NCBI RefSeq assembly: GCF_004364325.1
Contig: NZ_SOCP01000008.1
Coordinates: forward strand, 248,001-312,000
Source of the DNA: Actinophytocola oryzae
GTDB taxonomy: Bacteria; Actinomycetota; Actinomycetes; Mycobacteriales; Pseudonocardiaceae
DNA length: 64,000 nucleotides
Direction: 5' to 3'
Both the position numbers and the translations under genes were made by a program. This document shows, one piece after another, positions 24,902 to 33,551 of this stretch (position 1 is its first letter; each line of letters begins with the position of its first letter). Under the pieces are notes generated by a model that saw only the letters and a list, made by a program, of their open reading frames with translations, did not search any database and had not been told where the DNA came from.

Positions 24902-25894
24902 TCATGTCCGAAATGACTGACCTAAAACTGCCAGCGCGACCGGGGTCAACGCGTGCTGCACCGTGCGCCCGGACCGGTGGCTGACCACCAGGCCCGCGTC
25001 CCGCAGCACACCGACGTGCTCGCTGGCCGACGCGGTCGAGATGCCGAGCCGCGCGCTCAGCTCCGTCGACGTCGAGGGGACGACCAGGGCGGCCATGACA
25101 GCGGCCCTCGTGCGGCCCAGCAACGCTTCCAGCGCGCCCGCCCGGGTGCCTGCCACGCCGTCCAGCCAGGTCGGCGGGTGCTCGACCGGGTACACCAGCA
25201 CCGGCCGCAGGGTCGGGTCGGCGAGCGTGACCGGCTTGCCCCAGCAGAAGTACGACGGGATCAGCAGCAGCCCGCGACCGTCGAGGTGCAGGTCGAGCGG
25301 GGTCGGGTAGTCGGCGGACAGGACCGGCGGGTCCCAGCGCAGCACCGGCCGCAGTGTCGAGAGCATGGCCTCGACGCCGCCGTCGAGCAGCGCGGCGCCC
25401 CGCAGCGACCGTTCGACCCCCACGGCCGCCTCGATGTCGTCCCAGACAGGTCGGACCACCGTGCGGTGCACGGACGCCACGGCGTCCACCAGCTCGTCGA
25501 GCACGTCGCGGTCGCCGTCCGCGAGGCGCCCCGTCCACGTGGAGAGCCGTCGAGTCCTTGCGGCATAACGAAGATCGTGCGCGAGGCGGTGGCCGGGGGT
25601 GTCCCGCAGGGCGGCGAGCCCCTCCGAGAGTCCGGTGCCCGCCTCGGCCGGGGTGAGGAAGTCGGGGAAGTAGCCGACCCTGGGCACCAGGTCGCGGAGC
25701 AGGCCGACGGCCCCGTGCAACCTCTGTTCGTGCACCGCGGCCTTCGCCTGCCGTTGCCACCGCGCGAACACGGGCGGCCCGGCGGCGTCGGCACCGAGCC
25801 GATAGAGCCCGAGAACGGTCTCCCACAGGGGATCGGGGGCCTTGGCCACCCGAACCCTGGACAGGTCGGCTTCCTGGAAATAGATCCGGAGCAC
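24902..25894 (-). CDS. ArsR-type winged-helix regulator with DUF5937 domain (second copy)
   Basis: 330-residue paralogue of the protein at 1034-1984. The N-terminal DUF5937 region begins LRIYFQEADLSRVRVAKAPD and has PLWETVLGLYRLGADAAG; the SYFCWGKPVTL segment aligns with FFCWDTPTTF of the first copy. The C-terminal ArsR wHTH contains RTRAAVMAALVVPSTSTELS and RLGISTASASEHVGVLRDAG. The GTG at 25894 is equivalent to the start used for the first copy; the longer open frame upstream is antisense or shadow. Its gap to the convergently placed membrane-XRE gene is only 25 bp. Target unknown. Confidence 0.82.
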   Translation of the reverse strand: MLRIYFQEADLSRVRVAKAPDPLWETVLGLYRLGADAAGPPVFARWQRQAKAAVHEQRLHGAVGLLRDLVPRVGYFPDFLTPAEAGTGLSEGLAALRDTPGHRLAHDLRYAARTRRLSTWTGRLADGDRDVLDELVDAVASVHRTVVRPVWDDIEAAVGVERSLRGAALLDGGVEAMLSTLRPVLRWDPPVLSADYPTPLDLHLDGRGLLLIPSYFCWGKPVTLADPTLRPVLVYPVEHPPTWLDGVAGTRAGALEALLGRTRAAVMAALVVPSTSTELSARLGISTASASEHVGVLRDAGLVVSHRSGRTVQHALTPVALAVLGQSFRT

Positions 25895-25919
25895 GGGAGA
25901 TGGTAGCGGGAATCCGGCC

Positions 25920-26918
25920 TCAGGCGCTGGTGTCGACGAGGACCGGGTCGTCGATGGTGAGGGTGTAGGCGCCCTGGCCGCCGAGCTGGAAGGTGACCTC
26001 GCCGGTGGCCGGGCTGGTGCTGTTGACGGTGAAGGTGTAGGCGCGCCGGCATGGGGTCGTCGCGACCGGGACGCTCTCGACGAGCGCGGGCCGGTACAGC
26101 GGCGGGGCCTTGTCCTGGATGCGGGTCTGGATGGCGACGGCACGGTTCGCGCTCGCGGTGAAGTCGAAGCGGTAGCGGTGGCCTGCGGTCAGGGTGATGC
26201 CGCTGCGGATCGCGAGGACCTCCCACGACATGGTGCTGCCCGAGGGCACCGCGACGGTGAAGCCCTTCGGGTTGGTCGTGAGCGCGACGGTCGAGACGTT
26301 GGACCACCAGTCGGCGGGATCGTGGTCGTCGACCGAGGGCGTGCCGGCAGGACCCATCGAGACCGTGCCCCGGGCGGGTGGTTCGTCCGGCGGCAGGCAC
26401 GGCCGACTCGCGACAGGCGCCGCCGTTGTCGTGGTGGGTGACGCGGCGGAGTCGCCCTGATCGAGCAGGCGGGTGCCGGTCACCCCGACCAGCACCCCCG
26501 CGGCGAAGATCACCACCGCCGCGGCCACGACCGCGGGAACGCGCGGCGACCACGACCGGCCGGAGGCGTCGCCGGTTTCGACGCCACGCCAGGCGGTCCG
26601 CCACCGGTCCACCGTCTGCTCGACGGCCTCGTCGTCCAGCTCGCGGGCCCGCAGGCACGCCGCGACGAACGACTCGACGAACTCCAGCCGGGGCAGGCGC
26701 GGAAGTCGTCTGCCCGCGAGGATCTCGCTCGTGGTGCTGGACGGCAGCGGTTCGGTGCCCTGCCCGGCGAGTGGTTGCCCGGAGAGCTTTTCCAGCTGGC
26801 GCAACGATGGCTGCCCGGCCCAGACCCGCAGCCGGTTGAGGTCCGCGACGAAGTCCGCAGGCGTGCGCGCCTGTGTCGGCTCGGGGCCCGGCTCCGCCGC
26901 GCTGATCTTCCCGGCCAC
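25920..26918 (-). CDS. membrane-spanning XRE-type regulator with extracytoplasmic domain
   Basis: 332-residue single-pass protein. Residues ~15-115 look like the actinobacterial HTH module with a long helical extension (ADFVADLNRLRVWAGQPSLR, STTSEILAGRRLPRLPRLEF). One transmembrane segment lies around residues 138-160 (VPAVVAAAVVIFAAGVLVG). A Thr/Ala-rich linker and a ~170-residue beta-rich exported domain with two cysteines (RPCLPP and TPCRRAYTF) follow. The domain contains YRFDFTASANRAVAIQTRIQ and GEVTFQLGGQGAYTLTIDDP, reminiscent of carbohydrate-binding sandwiches. This suggests a sensor that reports an outside ligand to DNA. The GTG start at 26918 has GGGGGA about 12 bases upstream. It is divergent from the VOC gene. 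Confidence 0.65.
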   Translation of the reverse strand: MAGKISAAEPGPEPTQARTPADFVADLNRLRVWAGQPSLRQLEKLSGQPLAGQGTEPLPSSTTSEILAGRRLPRLPRLEFVESFVAACLRARELDDEAVEQTVDRWRTAWRGVETGDASGRSWSPRVPAVVAAAVVIFAAGVLVGVTGTRLLDQGDSAASPTTTTAAPVASRPCLPPDEPPARGTVSMGPAGTPSVDDHDPADWWSNVSTVALTTNPKGFTVAVPSGSTMSWEVLAIRSGITLTAGHRYRFDFTASANRAVAIQTRIQDKAPPLYRPALVESVPVATTPCRRAYTFTVNSTSPATGEVTFQLGGQGAYTLTIDDPVLVDTSA

Positions 26919-27032
26919 GTCTGGGACGTTCCCCCTATCGAACACCGGCGTCGACTCCGCCGGACATTCTACGCGGCAAGGAGTTCCGGCCGTCCCCAGG
27001 CGCGGGTCCCTCCGCTGCGGCACGATGAGGTC

Positions 27033-27755
27033 ATGACCGTCACAGCTCGCCTCGACCTCGCGATCTTCGATGCCGCGGACATCGAGGAGGTCGGCTCCTT
27101 CTACGCCGCGCTCACCGGCTGGGACGTCGTGCGCCAGGACGCCGACCGGTTCGGGCTCCGCACGCCGGACGGGCAGGAGATCGAGTTCCAGCGGGCACCC
27201 GACCACGTGGCGCCGAGGTGGCCGGGCCAGGAGCACCCACAGCAGTTCCACCTCGACCTGCAGACCGGGGATCCGGGCGCGGAGGCCGAACGCGCCGTCG
27301 GTCTCGGTGCCACCCGGCTGGCCGACGGGTCGACCTGGACGACGCTGGCCGACCCGGCCGGTCACCCGTTCGACCTCTGCCAGAAGGACGGTGTGGGTCC
27401 GGTGATGGGCCTGTTCGCGGTGACGATCGACGCCCCGGACGCCTCGGGGCTCGCACGCTTCTACGCCGACCTCACGGGCATGCCGGTCAGCTACGACGGC
27501 CCGGAGGGCGCGCTCATCGGCGCGGACGGGAGGAATGTGATGTTCCAGCAGATCAGCGGCTACAACCCGCCCCGCTGGCCGGATCCGGCGCACCCGCAGC
27601 AGGCCCATCTCGACCTCACGGTCGCGGACCTGGACACGGGCGAGGCCTGGGCACTGGAACTGGGCGCGTCCCGGCTCGACTCCGGCGGCGAGCGCTTCCG
27701 GGTCCTCGCCGACCCGGCGGGCCACCCGTTCTGCCTGACCCGCGCCGCCGACTGA
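27033..27755 (+). CDS. two-domain VOC (glyoxalase/bleomycin-resistance fold) protein
   Basis: 240-residue protein made of two tandem vicinal-oxygen-chelate halves (~1-118 and ~125-240). Each has a beta-alpha-beta start (LAIFDAADIEEVGSFYAALT; VTIDAPDASGLARFYADLTG) and ends DPAGHPFDLC or DPAGHPFCLT. Typical VOC metal ligands are only partly visible: HLDL occurs in both halves (FHLDLQTG and AHLDLTVAD). Members bind or modify small molecules such as antibiotics and glyoxal adducts; the ligand here is unknown. It is 28 bp before the Smr gene on the same strand. Confidence 0.85.
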   Translation: MTVTARLDLAIFDAADIEEVGSFYAALTGWDVVRQDADRFGLRTPDGQEIEFQRAPDHVAPRWPGQEHPQQFHLDLQTGDPGAEAERAVGLGATRLADGSTWTTLADPAGHPFDLCQKDGVGPVMGLFAVTIDAPDASGLARFYADLTGMPVSYDGPEGALIGADGRNVMFQQISGYNPPRWPDPAHPQQAHLDLTVADLDTGEAWALELGASRLDSGGERFRVLADPAGHPFCLTRAAD

Positions 27756-27783
27756 CGGGCCGATCGCGGCGTCGGGGAGGACA

Positions 27784-28047
27784 ATGCCGGGTGTGAAGCT
27801 GAAGCTCGACCTGCACGACGTCTACAACCGAGGCGCGGAGATCGACCGCGCCCTGCGCGCGATCATCGACGAGGCCGTCGCGAAGAAGGCGCCGCTGGTC
27901 GAGATTATTCCAGGCAAGGGCTCAGGCGCGTTGAAGAAGCACGTGCTGCGCTTCCTGGACCGCAAGGAGATCAAGGCGCTCTACCACCGGGTGGAGAAGG
28001 ACTCCGACAACTTCGGCCGCGTCTTCGTGCACTTCCGTTGGAAGTAG
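27784..28047 (+). CDS. stand-alone Smr-domain protein
   Basis: 87-residue protein consisting only of an Smr (small MutS-related) domain: LKLDLHDVYNRGAEIDRALR, then LVEIIPGKGSGALKKHVLRF, with the conserved GKGSGxLK loop and a C-terminal FVHF strand. Smr domains can nick or bind DNA or RNA, or act in ribosome rescue. Here the usual LDLHG has become LDLHDV, so the conserved Gly is missing. ATG start; probably co-transcribed with the VOC gene and followed by a strong hairpin. Confidence 0.85.
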   Translation: MPGVKLKLDLHDVYNRGAEIDRALRAIIDEAVAKKAPLVEIIPGKGSGALKKHVLRFLDRKEIKALYHRVEKDSDNFGRVFVHFRWK

Positions 28048-28079
28048 CCGCGTCCGTCCTCACGGGCTCGGCGGGGCGA

Positions 28080-28114
28080 CCGAGGCAACGGCCACCCCGC
28101 CTGCCGTGCCTCGG
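28080..28114. terminator. hairpin terminator after the Smr gene
   Basis: CCGAGGCA (28080-28087) and TGCCTCGG (28107-28114) pair perfectly; inside, CGGC and GCCG extend the stem after one bulged A, leaving a 10-base loop. It starts 32 bp after the Smr stop and also lies just downstream of the tiny minus-strand frame at 28118-28147, so it may stop transcription in both directions. Confidence 0.7.
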
Positions 28115-28117
28115 CGG

Positions 28118-28147
28118 TCAGAACCAGATCAGGCCGTGCGTCTGCAT
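28118..28147 (-). CDS. possible tiny ORF (9 residues) with a good ribosome site
   Basis: Minus-strand ATG frame encoding MQTHGLIWF and a stop, with AAGGGG 6 bases upstream of the ATG. It lies in the 268-bp gap between the Smr and M20 genes and ends just before a strong hairpin. It may be chance, a leader-type peptide or a very small precursor peptide. No modifying enzyme is next to it. Treat it as a candidate only. Confidence 0.2.
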   Translation of the reverse strand: MQTHGLIWF

Positions 28148-28315
28148 CGCGTCCCCTTCCCCCAGCCGGTCGCACAGGACCTCGCCGTGTTAGGAACGCA
28201 GACCACCGGAACCGGCGCCCCACCACGAACACGCGACGATCGAACCGGTCACGCGGCACCCAGCGCGACGGCGACGGCGGACCTGACCTCCTCCTCGCCG
28301 GGGGTCGGCCGACCG

Positions 28316-29566
28316 TCAGCGACGGGTGCGCTCGGCGAGCCAGCCGGCCATCGCGCGCACGCCGTGGCCGATGGACCGCTCGTCGGGCGCGAAGGTGCCG
28401 AAGTGCGGGTAGCTGGTCTCGATGCCCGCCCCGGGGGAGCGGACCCCCAGGAACGTGAACGTGCCGGGCATCCGGTCGAGGAACAGCGAGAAGTCCTCGC
28501 CACTGAACGGAATCGCGGCGTGCAGTGGCGTGACCCTGGCGCGGCGGAGCAGGAACCGCCTGACGGCCGCGCCCTCCCGCTCCGGGCAGACCATGGCCGG
28601 GAACGGCGCGGCAGGGAACGTCACGTCGGCCCCGTGGGCCCGGGAGAGCCGGGTGATCTCCGCGCGGAGCCCGACGTACCGCTCCTGCGGCCAGCAGCGG
28701 TAGGACACGAGCACCTGGTTGTCCGACGCCTGCGCCCGCAGGTACACGAACTCGGCCAGCGGGCTGTGCGGTGCCTCGACGTCGGCCACGAGCTGTTCCA
28801 GCTCCGCGGGCGTCGACGGCGGCGAGACGGTGCCCAGCGCGGCGATCTCGTCGGCGAGCCCCCGCGCGTTCACCGCCGCGTCGGGGCCGGTGAGCGTGAT
28901 GGTGCCCCGGTCCAGACCGGGAAGGCCGTACCCGCCGGTGACGGCGAACTCGCCGACCGGGAAGGGGCCGCAGTGCAGGGCGTGGATCTCGGCCGGTCGC
29001 GCTCGGGCGAACACGCCGTCGGACAGCATCGCGGCGGCGCCGGTCAGCGTCTCCTCCCCGGGCTGGAACGCGAACACGACGGTGCCGCTGAGCCGGTGAC
29101 GCAGCCGCGCGAGCACCTCGGCGACACCGACCCCCACGGCGGTGTGGATGTCGTGCCCGCACACGTGTGCCGCCTCCGGGCCACCGCCGATCTGGTCGCC
29201 GGGCGGCACCGCGTCCATGTCCGCCCGGTAGGCGACCGTCCGGCCGGGGCGGGTGCCGTGGAGGAGCCCGACGATCCCGTGTCCGCCGACGCCCGTGGTG
29301 ACGTCGAGGCCCGCGTCGCGAAGGCGTGCCGCCACGAGTGCGGCGGTTCGCTGTTCCTGACCGGAGAGTTCGGGATGGGCGTGGATGTCCCGGCGCAGCG
29401 CGATCAGGTCGGCGTCGAGCCTGCCCGCGACGGCGTCGACCGAGCGGTCGTCGATCGGCGCGGAGGTGCTGTCCGCGAACGCGATGCCGTTCGACAGCAC
29501 ACCTGCTCCCGCGATGGCGGCGCCGCCGAGCACGGCACGACGACTGACAGGACGATTTGAGTCCAA
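28316..29566 (-). CDS. Tat-exported M20-family amidohydrolase
   Basis: 416-residue metal-dependent hydrolase. A twin-arginine signal is present (SRRAVLGGAAIAGAGVLSNG). The catalytic body has the M20D pattern: RRDIHAHPELSGQEQRTA, YRADMDAVP, and the metal-ligand motif HVCGHDIHTAVGVG. After these come FQPGEE, a lid-domain insertion at ~210-310, and the C-terminal PFSGEDFSLF. Relatives hydrolyse N-acyl amino acids, hippurate or auxin conjugates; the substrate here is unknown. Tat export suggests folding with metals before secretion. It is divergent from the PhoD gene. Confidence 0.88.
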   Translation of the reverse strand: MDSNRPVSRRAVLGGAAIAGAGVLSNGIAFADSTSAPIDDRSVDAVAGRLDADLIALRRDIHAHPELSGQEQRTAALVAARLRDAGLDVTTGVGGHGIVGLLHGTRPGRTVAYRADMDAVPPGDQIGGGPEAAHVCGHDIHTAVGVGVAEVLARLRHRLSGTVVFAFQPGEETLTGAAAMLSDGVFARARPAEIHALHCGPFPVGEFAVTGGYGLPGLDRGTITLTGPDAAVNARGLADEIAALGTVSPPSTPAELEQLVADVEAPHSPLAEFVYLRAQASDNQVLVSYRCWPQERYVGLRAEITRLSRAHGADVTFPAAPFPAMVCPEREGAAVRRFLLRRARVTPLHAAIPFSGEDFSLFLDRMPGTFTFLGVRSPGAGIETSYPHFGTFAPDERSIGHGVRAMAGWLAERTRR

Positions 29567-29791
29567 GGCTGCTCCTCGGTTGTGGGACGACGAGTGGATT
29601 CTTTACAGGGCAGGGAGAGAACGCACTGCGGACAGCACCCCGCCCGTTGCTGGTGCTGCCCCTACCGGCCGGGGAAGCCGGCAGCACCGCCTACGGCGAG
29701 TGGCGCGTGTCTTCGGCCCATCGGACGAGGAGGTATGCGGCCGTTGCGAGGCATTTGTTAGCAATTAACCAAATGTGTGGCGGTTGTGCAT

Positions 29792-29810
29792 GCTGTTGTC
29801 GTACAACAGC
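29792..29810. promoter_or_regulatory. palindrome immediately upstream of the PhoD start
   Basis: GCTGTTGT-CGT-ACAACAGC: perfect 8-bp arms and a 3-base centre, ending 5 bases before the ATG at 29816, where a ribosome site should be. It may be an operator, or a hairpin controlling translation of the phosphatase gene. Confidence 0.6.
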
Positions 29811-29815
29811 TGACT

Positions 29816-31324
29816 ATGTCCCTGCGAAGAAGAACGTTCCTGCTCGGCGGACTGGCCGGTACCGGGGCGGGGCTCGTCGCCTTCCGGTCGGCCTCCGCCG
29901 CGGCGGCTGCCTATCCCTTCACCCTCGGCGTGGCCTCGGGAGAGCCGTCGGCCGACGGCTTCGTGCTCTGGACCCGTCTCGCGCCGAACCCGCTCGCGCT
30001 CGACGGCCTCGGTGGCATGCCGGACACCCCGGTGGCCGTCGAGTGGCAGGTCGGCGCCGACCCGTACTTCGCCTCCGTCGTCGCGTCCGGCACCGCCACG
30101 GCCGTGCGTGCCTCGGCGCACAGCGTCCACGTCACCGTCGCCGGTCTGGCGGCCGGGCGCGAGTACTGGTACCGCTTCCGCGTCGACGGGCAGATCTCGC
30201 CGGTCGGGCGCACCCGCACGGCACCCTCGGTCGGCACGAGCCCGGCCCTGACGATGCTGTTCGCGTCGTGTGCCCATTACGCCAACGGCTACTACACCGC
30301 GTACCGCCGGATGGCCGAGGACCACCCGGACCTGATCCTGCACCTCGGCGACTACATCTACGAGAGCGGCGCCACCGGAGTGCGCAACCACCTGCCCGCC
30401 AAGGAGATCACCGGCCTCGCCGACTACCGGGTGCGGCACGCGCAGTACCGCGCCGACGTGGACCTCCAGGCAGCACACCACGTGGCGCCCTGGGTGGTCG
30501 TGTGGGACGACCACGAGGTGGAGAACAACTACGCGGGCACGACCCGCGAGAACAACGACCCGGCGGGTGATTTCACGGCCCGGCGCACGGCTGCCTACCA
30601 GGCCTACTACGAGCACATGCCGCTGCGGTCCGCGCAGGCCCCGTCCGGCAACAGCCTCCAGCTGTACCGGCCGCTCCGCTGGGGCAGTCTCGCCACGTTC
30701 CACATGCTCGACACCCGGCAGTACCGGATGGACCAGGCGTGCGGCGACGGCAACCAGGTCTGCCCCGAGGCCGACGACCCCGCCCGCACGATCACCGGCA
30801 CCGCACAGGAGCAGTGGCTGCTCGACGGCATGGGACAGCACCTCGCGACCTGGGACCTGATCGGCCAGCAGGTGTTCTTCGCCCAGAAGCTGTCCTCGGC
30901 GGCGGGTGCGAGGAGCATGGACTCCTGGGACGGCTACACAGCCAACCGCGGGCGGATACAGGACGGCTGGCAGGCGAGTGGCAACACCAGCACCGTCGTG
31001 CTGACCGGCGACGTGCACCAGCACTGGGCCGCGAACATCATGAACGACTACGCCGCGCAGGGCGACGTGATCGGCACCGAGCTGGTGACCACGTCCATCA
31101 CCTCGGGCGGCGACGGCAACGCGGCGAGCGACGGCACGTCCAGCCTGAACCCGCACGTGAAGTTCAACAAGAACCTGCGCGGCTACGTCCGCACGGTCAC
31201 CACACCGACCCAGATGAACGTCGACTTCCGGGTCGTCGACAAGGTGACCGTCCGCGACTCCCCGGTCAGGACCGAGAAGAGCTACGTCATCCAGGCGGGC
31301 AACCCCGGCCTCCTGAACCCGTGA
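29816..31324 (+). CDS. phoD: Tat-exported PhoD-type alkaline phosphatase/phosphodiesterase
   Basis: 502-residue secreted metallophosphatase. The Tat signal SLRRRTFLLGGLAGTGAGLV is followed by the N-terminal fibronectin-like PhoD_N domain (PFTLGVASGEPSADGFVLWT). The catalytic domain shows FASCAHYANGYYTAYRRMAE, HLGDYIYESG (metal Asp), VWDDHEVENNYAG, and TGDVHQHWAAN near the end. Family enzymes release phosphate from phosphodiesters and phosphomonoesters with Ca2+ and Fe3+. The ATG at 29816 fits the Tat n-region; an upstream frame from 29777 would bury the twin-arginine. A 19-bp palindrome occupies the expected ribosome-site position. Followed at 11 bp by a secreted propeller-like gene. Confidence 0.92.
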   Translation: MSLRRRTFLLGGLAGTGAGLVAFRSASAAAAAYPFTLGVASGEPSADGFVLWTRLAPNPLALDGLGGMPDTPVAVEWQVGADPYFASVVASGTATAVRASAHSVHVTVAGLAAGREYWYRFRVDGQISPVGRTRTAPSVGTSPALTMLFASCAHYANGYYTAYRRMAEDHPDLILHLGDYIYESGATGVRNHLPAKEITGLADYRVRHAQYRADVDLQAAHHVAPWVVVWDDHEVENNYAGTTRENNDPAGDFTARRTAAYQAYYEHMPLRSAQAPSGNSLQLYRPLRWGSLATFHMLDTRQYRMDQACGDGNQVCPEADDPARTITGTAQEQWLLDGMGQHLATWDLIGQQVFFAQKLSSAAGARSMDSWDGYTANRGRIQDGWQASGNTSTVVLTGDVHQHWAANIMNDYAAQGDVIGTELVTTSITSGGDGNAASDGTSSLNPHVKFNKNLRGYVRTVTTPTQMNVDFRVVDKVTVRDSPVRTEKSYVIQAGNPGLLNP

Positions 31325-31335
31325 GGCGGAACGGC

Positions 31336-32538
31336 ATGAGACGCACGATCATCACCGCACTGGCGGTGGCGGGCCTGCTCGCCACCCTGGCACCGGCCGC
31401 CGCCGCGGACGGCACGGTCACCTGGGCTCCCGCCCACACCACGAGCACCGGCGACCAGGACAACCCGTCGGTCGCGACCTCGAGGGGCGGCTACACCGCC
31501 GTCGTGTGGGAGGACGACCGCGACACCACCAACCCCGGCGACGCCGTGCACACCGAGGTGTACGCACGCCTCTACCGCGACGGCACCTCGTTGTGGGAGA
31601 AGAAGGTCTCCCCGGGCGGCACCGGCAACTGGTCCCACGTCCAGCCGGACGTCGCGGTCCGACCGGACGGTGGCGTCGTCGTCGTGTGGGCGGACGACAC
31701 CGACGGCAACGGCTACTACCAGATCCGCGTGCAGACCTACAGCGCCGCGGGCGCCGACACGGGTTCCGCCACGGCCAACGCGACCGCGGACGGCCAGCAG
31801 ATCAACCCGGAGGTGGCGGTCAACCCGGACACCACCGGCTTCGCGGTCGTGTTCGAGGACCAGCAGACCGGTGCCGCGCCGACGGTCCGGCTGTCCGGGT
31901 ACGCCTCGATCACCGCGAAGAGCTACGAGGTGCGGGTGCACGCGGCGGGCGGCACCAACCGGCACCCCGACGTCGCGACGGGAGCGGCGGGCAACGCGAT
32001 CGTGGTGTGGGACGAGGACATCGACGCCAACGGCTTCTACAACATCGGCCTCGCGAGCTTCACCACGACCGGCGCGGTGAAGCTCGCGAAGCGGGTCGCC
32101 AACCAGGCCACCGACGGGCAGCAGGTGAACGCGACCGTGGCGGCGAACTTCAACGGCGACTTCGTCGTCGGCTGGGAGACCGACCACCTCGGCAGCGTCC
32201 AGGTCGCCGTGCGCTCGTTCACCGCGACCGGCGCCGCCCCGGCCGAGGCGTTCCTGCCCGGCACCGATCCCCAGGTGGGAGTGGACGACCAGCGTGGCGT
32301 GGCCGTCTACTGGACCGAGAGCCAGGACGTGTTCGTCCAGGGCCTCAACCCGGACGGCACCACCAACGGCCGCCAGCCCAGGTTGCGGGCCAACACGGTC
32401 ACGGCCGGCAGGCAGACCCAGCCCGCCGTCGCGGTGGACCCGTTCGGCCGCATCACGATGGCCTACAGCGACGACCCGGACGGCGACGACTTCGACGACG
32501 TCGCCATCGGCAGCGGACTCGTCAACTCCACCTGGTGA
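31336..32538 (+). CDS. secreted beta-propeller-like protein
   Basis: 400-residue exported protein. The signal peptide is residues 1-24 (TIITALAVAGLLATLAPAAA). The mature part has about six repeats of a beta-blade pattern: NPSVATSRGGYTAVVWEDDR, QPDVAVRPDGGVVVVWADDT, NPEVAVNPDTTGFAVVFEDQ and HPDVATGAAGNAIVVWDEDI. Repeats with a PxVA...VVW core usually fold as propellers that bind ligands or proteins. There are no catalytic residues I recognise. It begins 11 bp after the phoD stop, so one transcript is likely; it may be a wall-associated partner of the phosphatase. Confidence 0.7.
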   Translation: MRRTIITALAVAGLLATLAPAAAADGTVTWAPAHTTSTGDQDNPSVATSRGGYTAVVWEDDRDTTNPGDAVHTEVYARLYRDGTSLWEKKVSPGGTGNWSHVQPDVAVRPDGGVVVVWADDTDGNGYYQIRVQTYSAAGADTGSATANATADGQQINPEVAVNPDTTGFAVVFEDQQTGAAPTVRLSGYASITAKSYEVRVHAAGGTNRHPDVATGAAGNAIVVWDEDIDANGFYNIGLASFTTTGAVKLAKRVANQATDGQQVNATVAANFNGDFVVGWETDHLGSVQVAVRSFTATGAAPAEAFLPGTDPQVGVDDQRGVAVYWTESQDVFVQGLNPDGTTNGRQPRLRANTVTAGRQTQPAVAVDPFGRITMAYSDDPDGDDFDDVAIGSGLVNSTW

Positions 32539-32543
32539 CAACG

Positions 32544-32576
32544 GAAGGGGCGGGGACGGACCGTCCCCGCCCCTTC
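32544..32576. terminator. perfect 16-bp bidirectional terminator hairpin
   Basis: GAAGGGGCGGGGACGG (32544-32559) and its exact complement at 32561-32576 are separated by one base. The hairpin fills nearly the whole 39-bp space between two convergent stop codons and is a clear bidirectional factor-independent stop. Confidence 0.92.
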
Positions 32577-32577
32577 G

Positions 32578-33474
32578 CTAGCTGCTCGTCGCCGTGTTGA
32601 TCGCGCGGGCGTAGTCGGCGGCCGTGCCGGACGACGAGCACCGCTTGATGTCGTCGTAGAGCCACATGAACCCGCCGGGGATGCCGGAGGAGCCGTGCCA
32701 CGACCGCATCTGGTTGCCCACCTGGGTCGGTGAGCTGCCCTCGGCGCAGCCGGAGCCGTGCCTGCTCCACAGTCCCGGGTCGATCGGCCTGCCGAGCGAC
32801 TGTGCCCAGGAGGCGGGGTTGTTGCCGGAGCCGCCCGCGTACGCCTGGAGGTACACGCGGTCCACGAGCGAGCCGAGGTTGTTGGTGACGCCCTGCCAGT
32901 ACGAGACGGCCGTGTACGGGGCGAGCGTGAAGTGGCCGTACCCCATCGCGTTCGCCATCCTGGCGAACGCGACGGTCGAGTCGACGTCGTAGTGCGACTC
33001 GTCGTCGCTGTTGATCGCGTCCGCGCCCGTCGCGGTGCGCAGTGCCGCGAAGTTGCGGTACAGGATCGTGCCGGAGCCGGTGCCGTCCCTGGTGATGAGG
33101 TCGTCGATGGCCTCCCAGTCCGGGGTGCCCCACGCGCCGACCGACACCTCGATGCGGTTGACCGAGGTCGGTGCCTGCTTGAGGGTCCGCAGCCGGGCGG
33201 GCCAGCCCGCGTCGCCGACGTACCGGCCGCCGGAGACGACGAGGTGGTCGTTGTAGTAGAGGTCGCCGTTGGTGTGCACGTGGATGCTCCACAGCATGAC
33301 CGTGGTGAACCCCGACGCACGCACGATGTCCATCGCCGCCTGGCCGTCCTCGTAGAACGGGCCGCCGCCGAAGATCGCGGACCTGCCGGCGGCGGGTAAG
33401 GCGTCCGCCCCGGGAGCGATCGCGAGAACAGTCGTCAAGCATGCCAACAGCACTGACAGGCACGTCCGCTTCAT
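32578..33474 (-). CDS. secreted TIM-barrel-like glycosidase-type protein
   Basis: 298-residue exported protein with a signal peptide at 1-26 (CLSVLLACLTTVLAIA then PGADA). The body resembles GH18/GH25-like or related barrels: ASGFTTVMLWSIHVHTNGDL, GAWGTPDWEAIDDLI, ADAINSDDESHYDVDSTVAF, GHFTLAPYT, and SLVDRVYLQAYAGGSGNNPA. The DDES and YLQAY strings resemble the barrel strands that carry catalytic acids in GH18-type enzymes, but the exact DxxDxDxE motif is absent. The family is therefore uncertain and the substrate unknown. The ATG at 33474 has AAGGAAG 7 bases upstream. It is 77 bp after the AraC gene on the same strand, so AraC may regulate it. Confidence 0.6.
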   Translation of the reverse strand: MKRTCLSVLLACLTTVLAIAPGADALPAAGRSAIFGGGPFYEDGQAAMDIVRASGFTTVMLWSIHVHTNGDLYYNDHLVVSGGRYVGDAGWPARLRTLKQAPTSVNRIEVSVGAWGTPDWEAIDDLITRDGTGSGTILYRNFAALRTATGADAINSDDESHYDVDSTVAFARMANAMGYGHFTLAPYTAVSYWQGVTNNLGSLVDRVYLQAYAGGSGNNPASWAQSLGRPIDPGLWSRHGSGCAEGSSPTQVGNQMRSWHGSSGIPGGFMWLYDDIKRCSSSGTAADYARAINTATSS

Positions 33475-33551
33475 CCCCGACTTCCTTCCCAGAGGCGGCG
33501 TGTTTCCCTTGCAGCATAAGCGGTTTGGACGCCGGTGCCGGATGGTCACAC

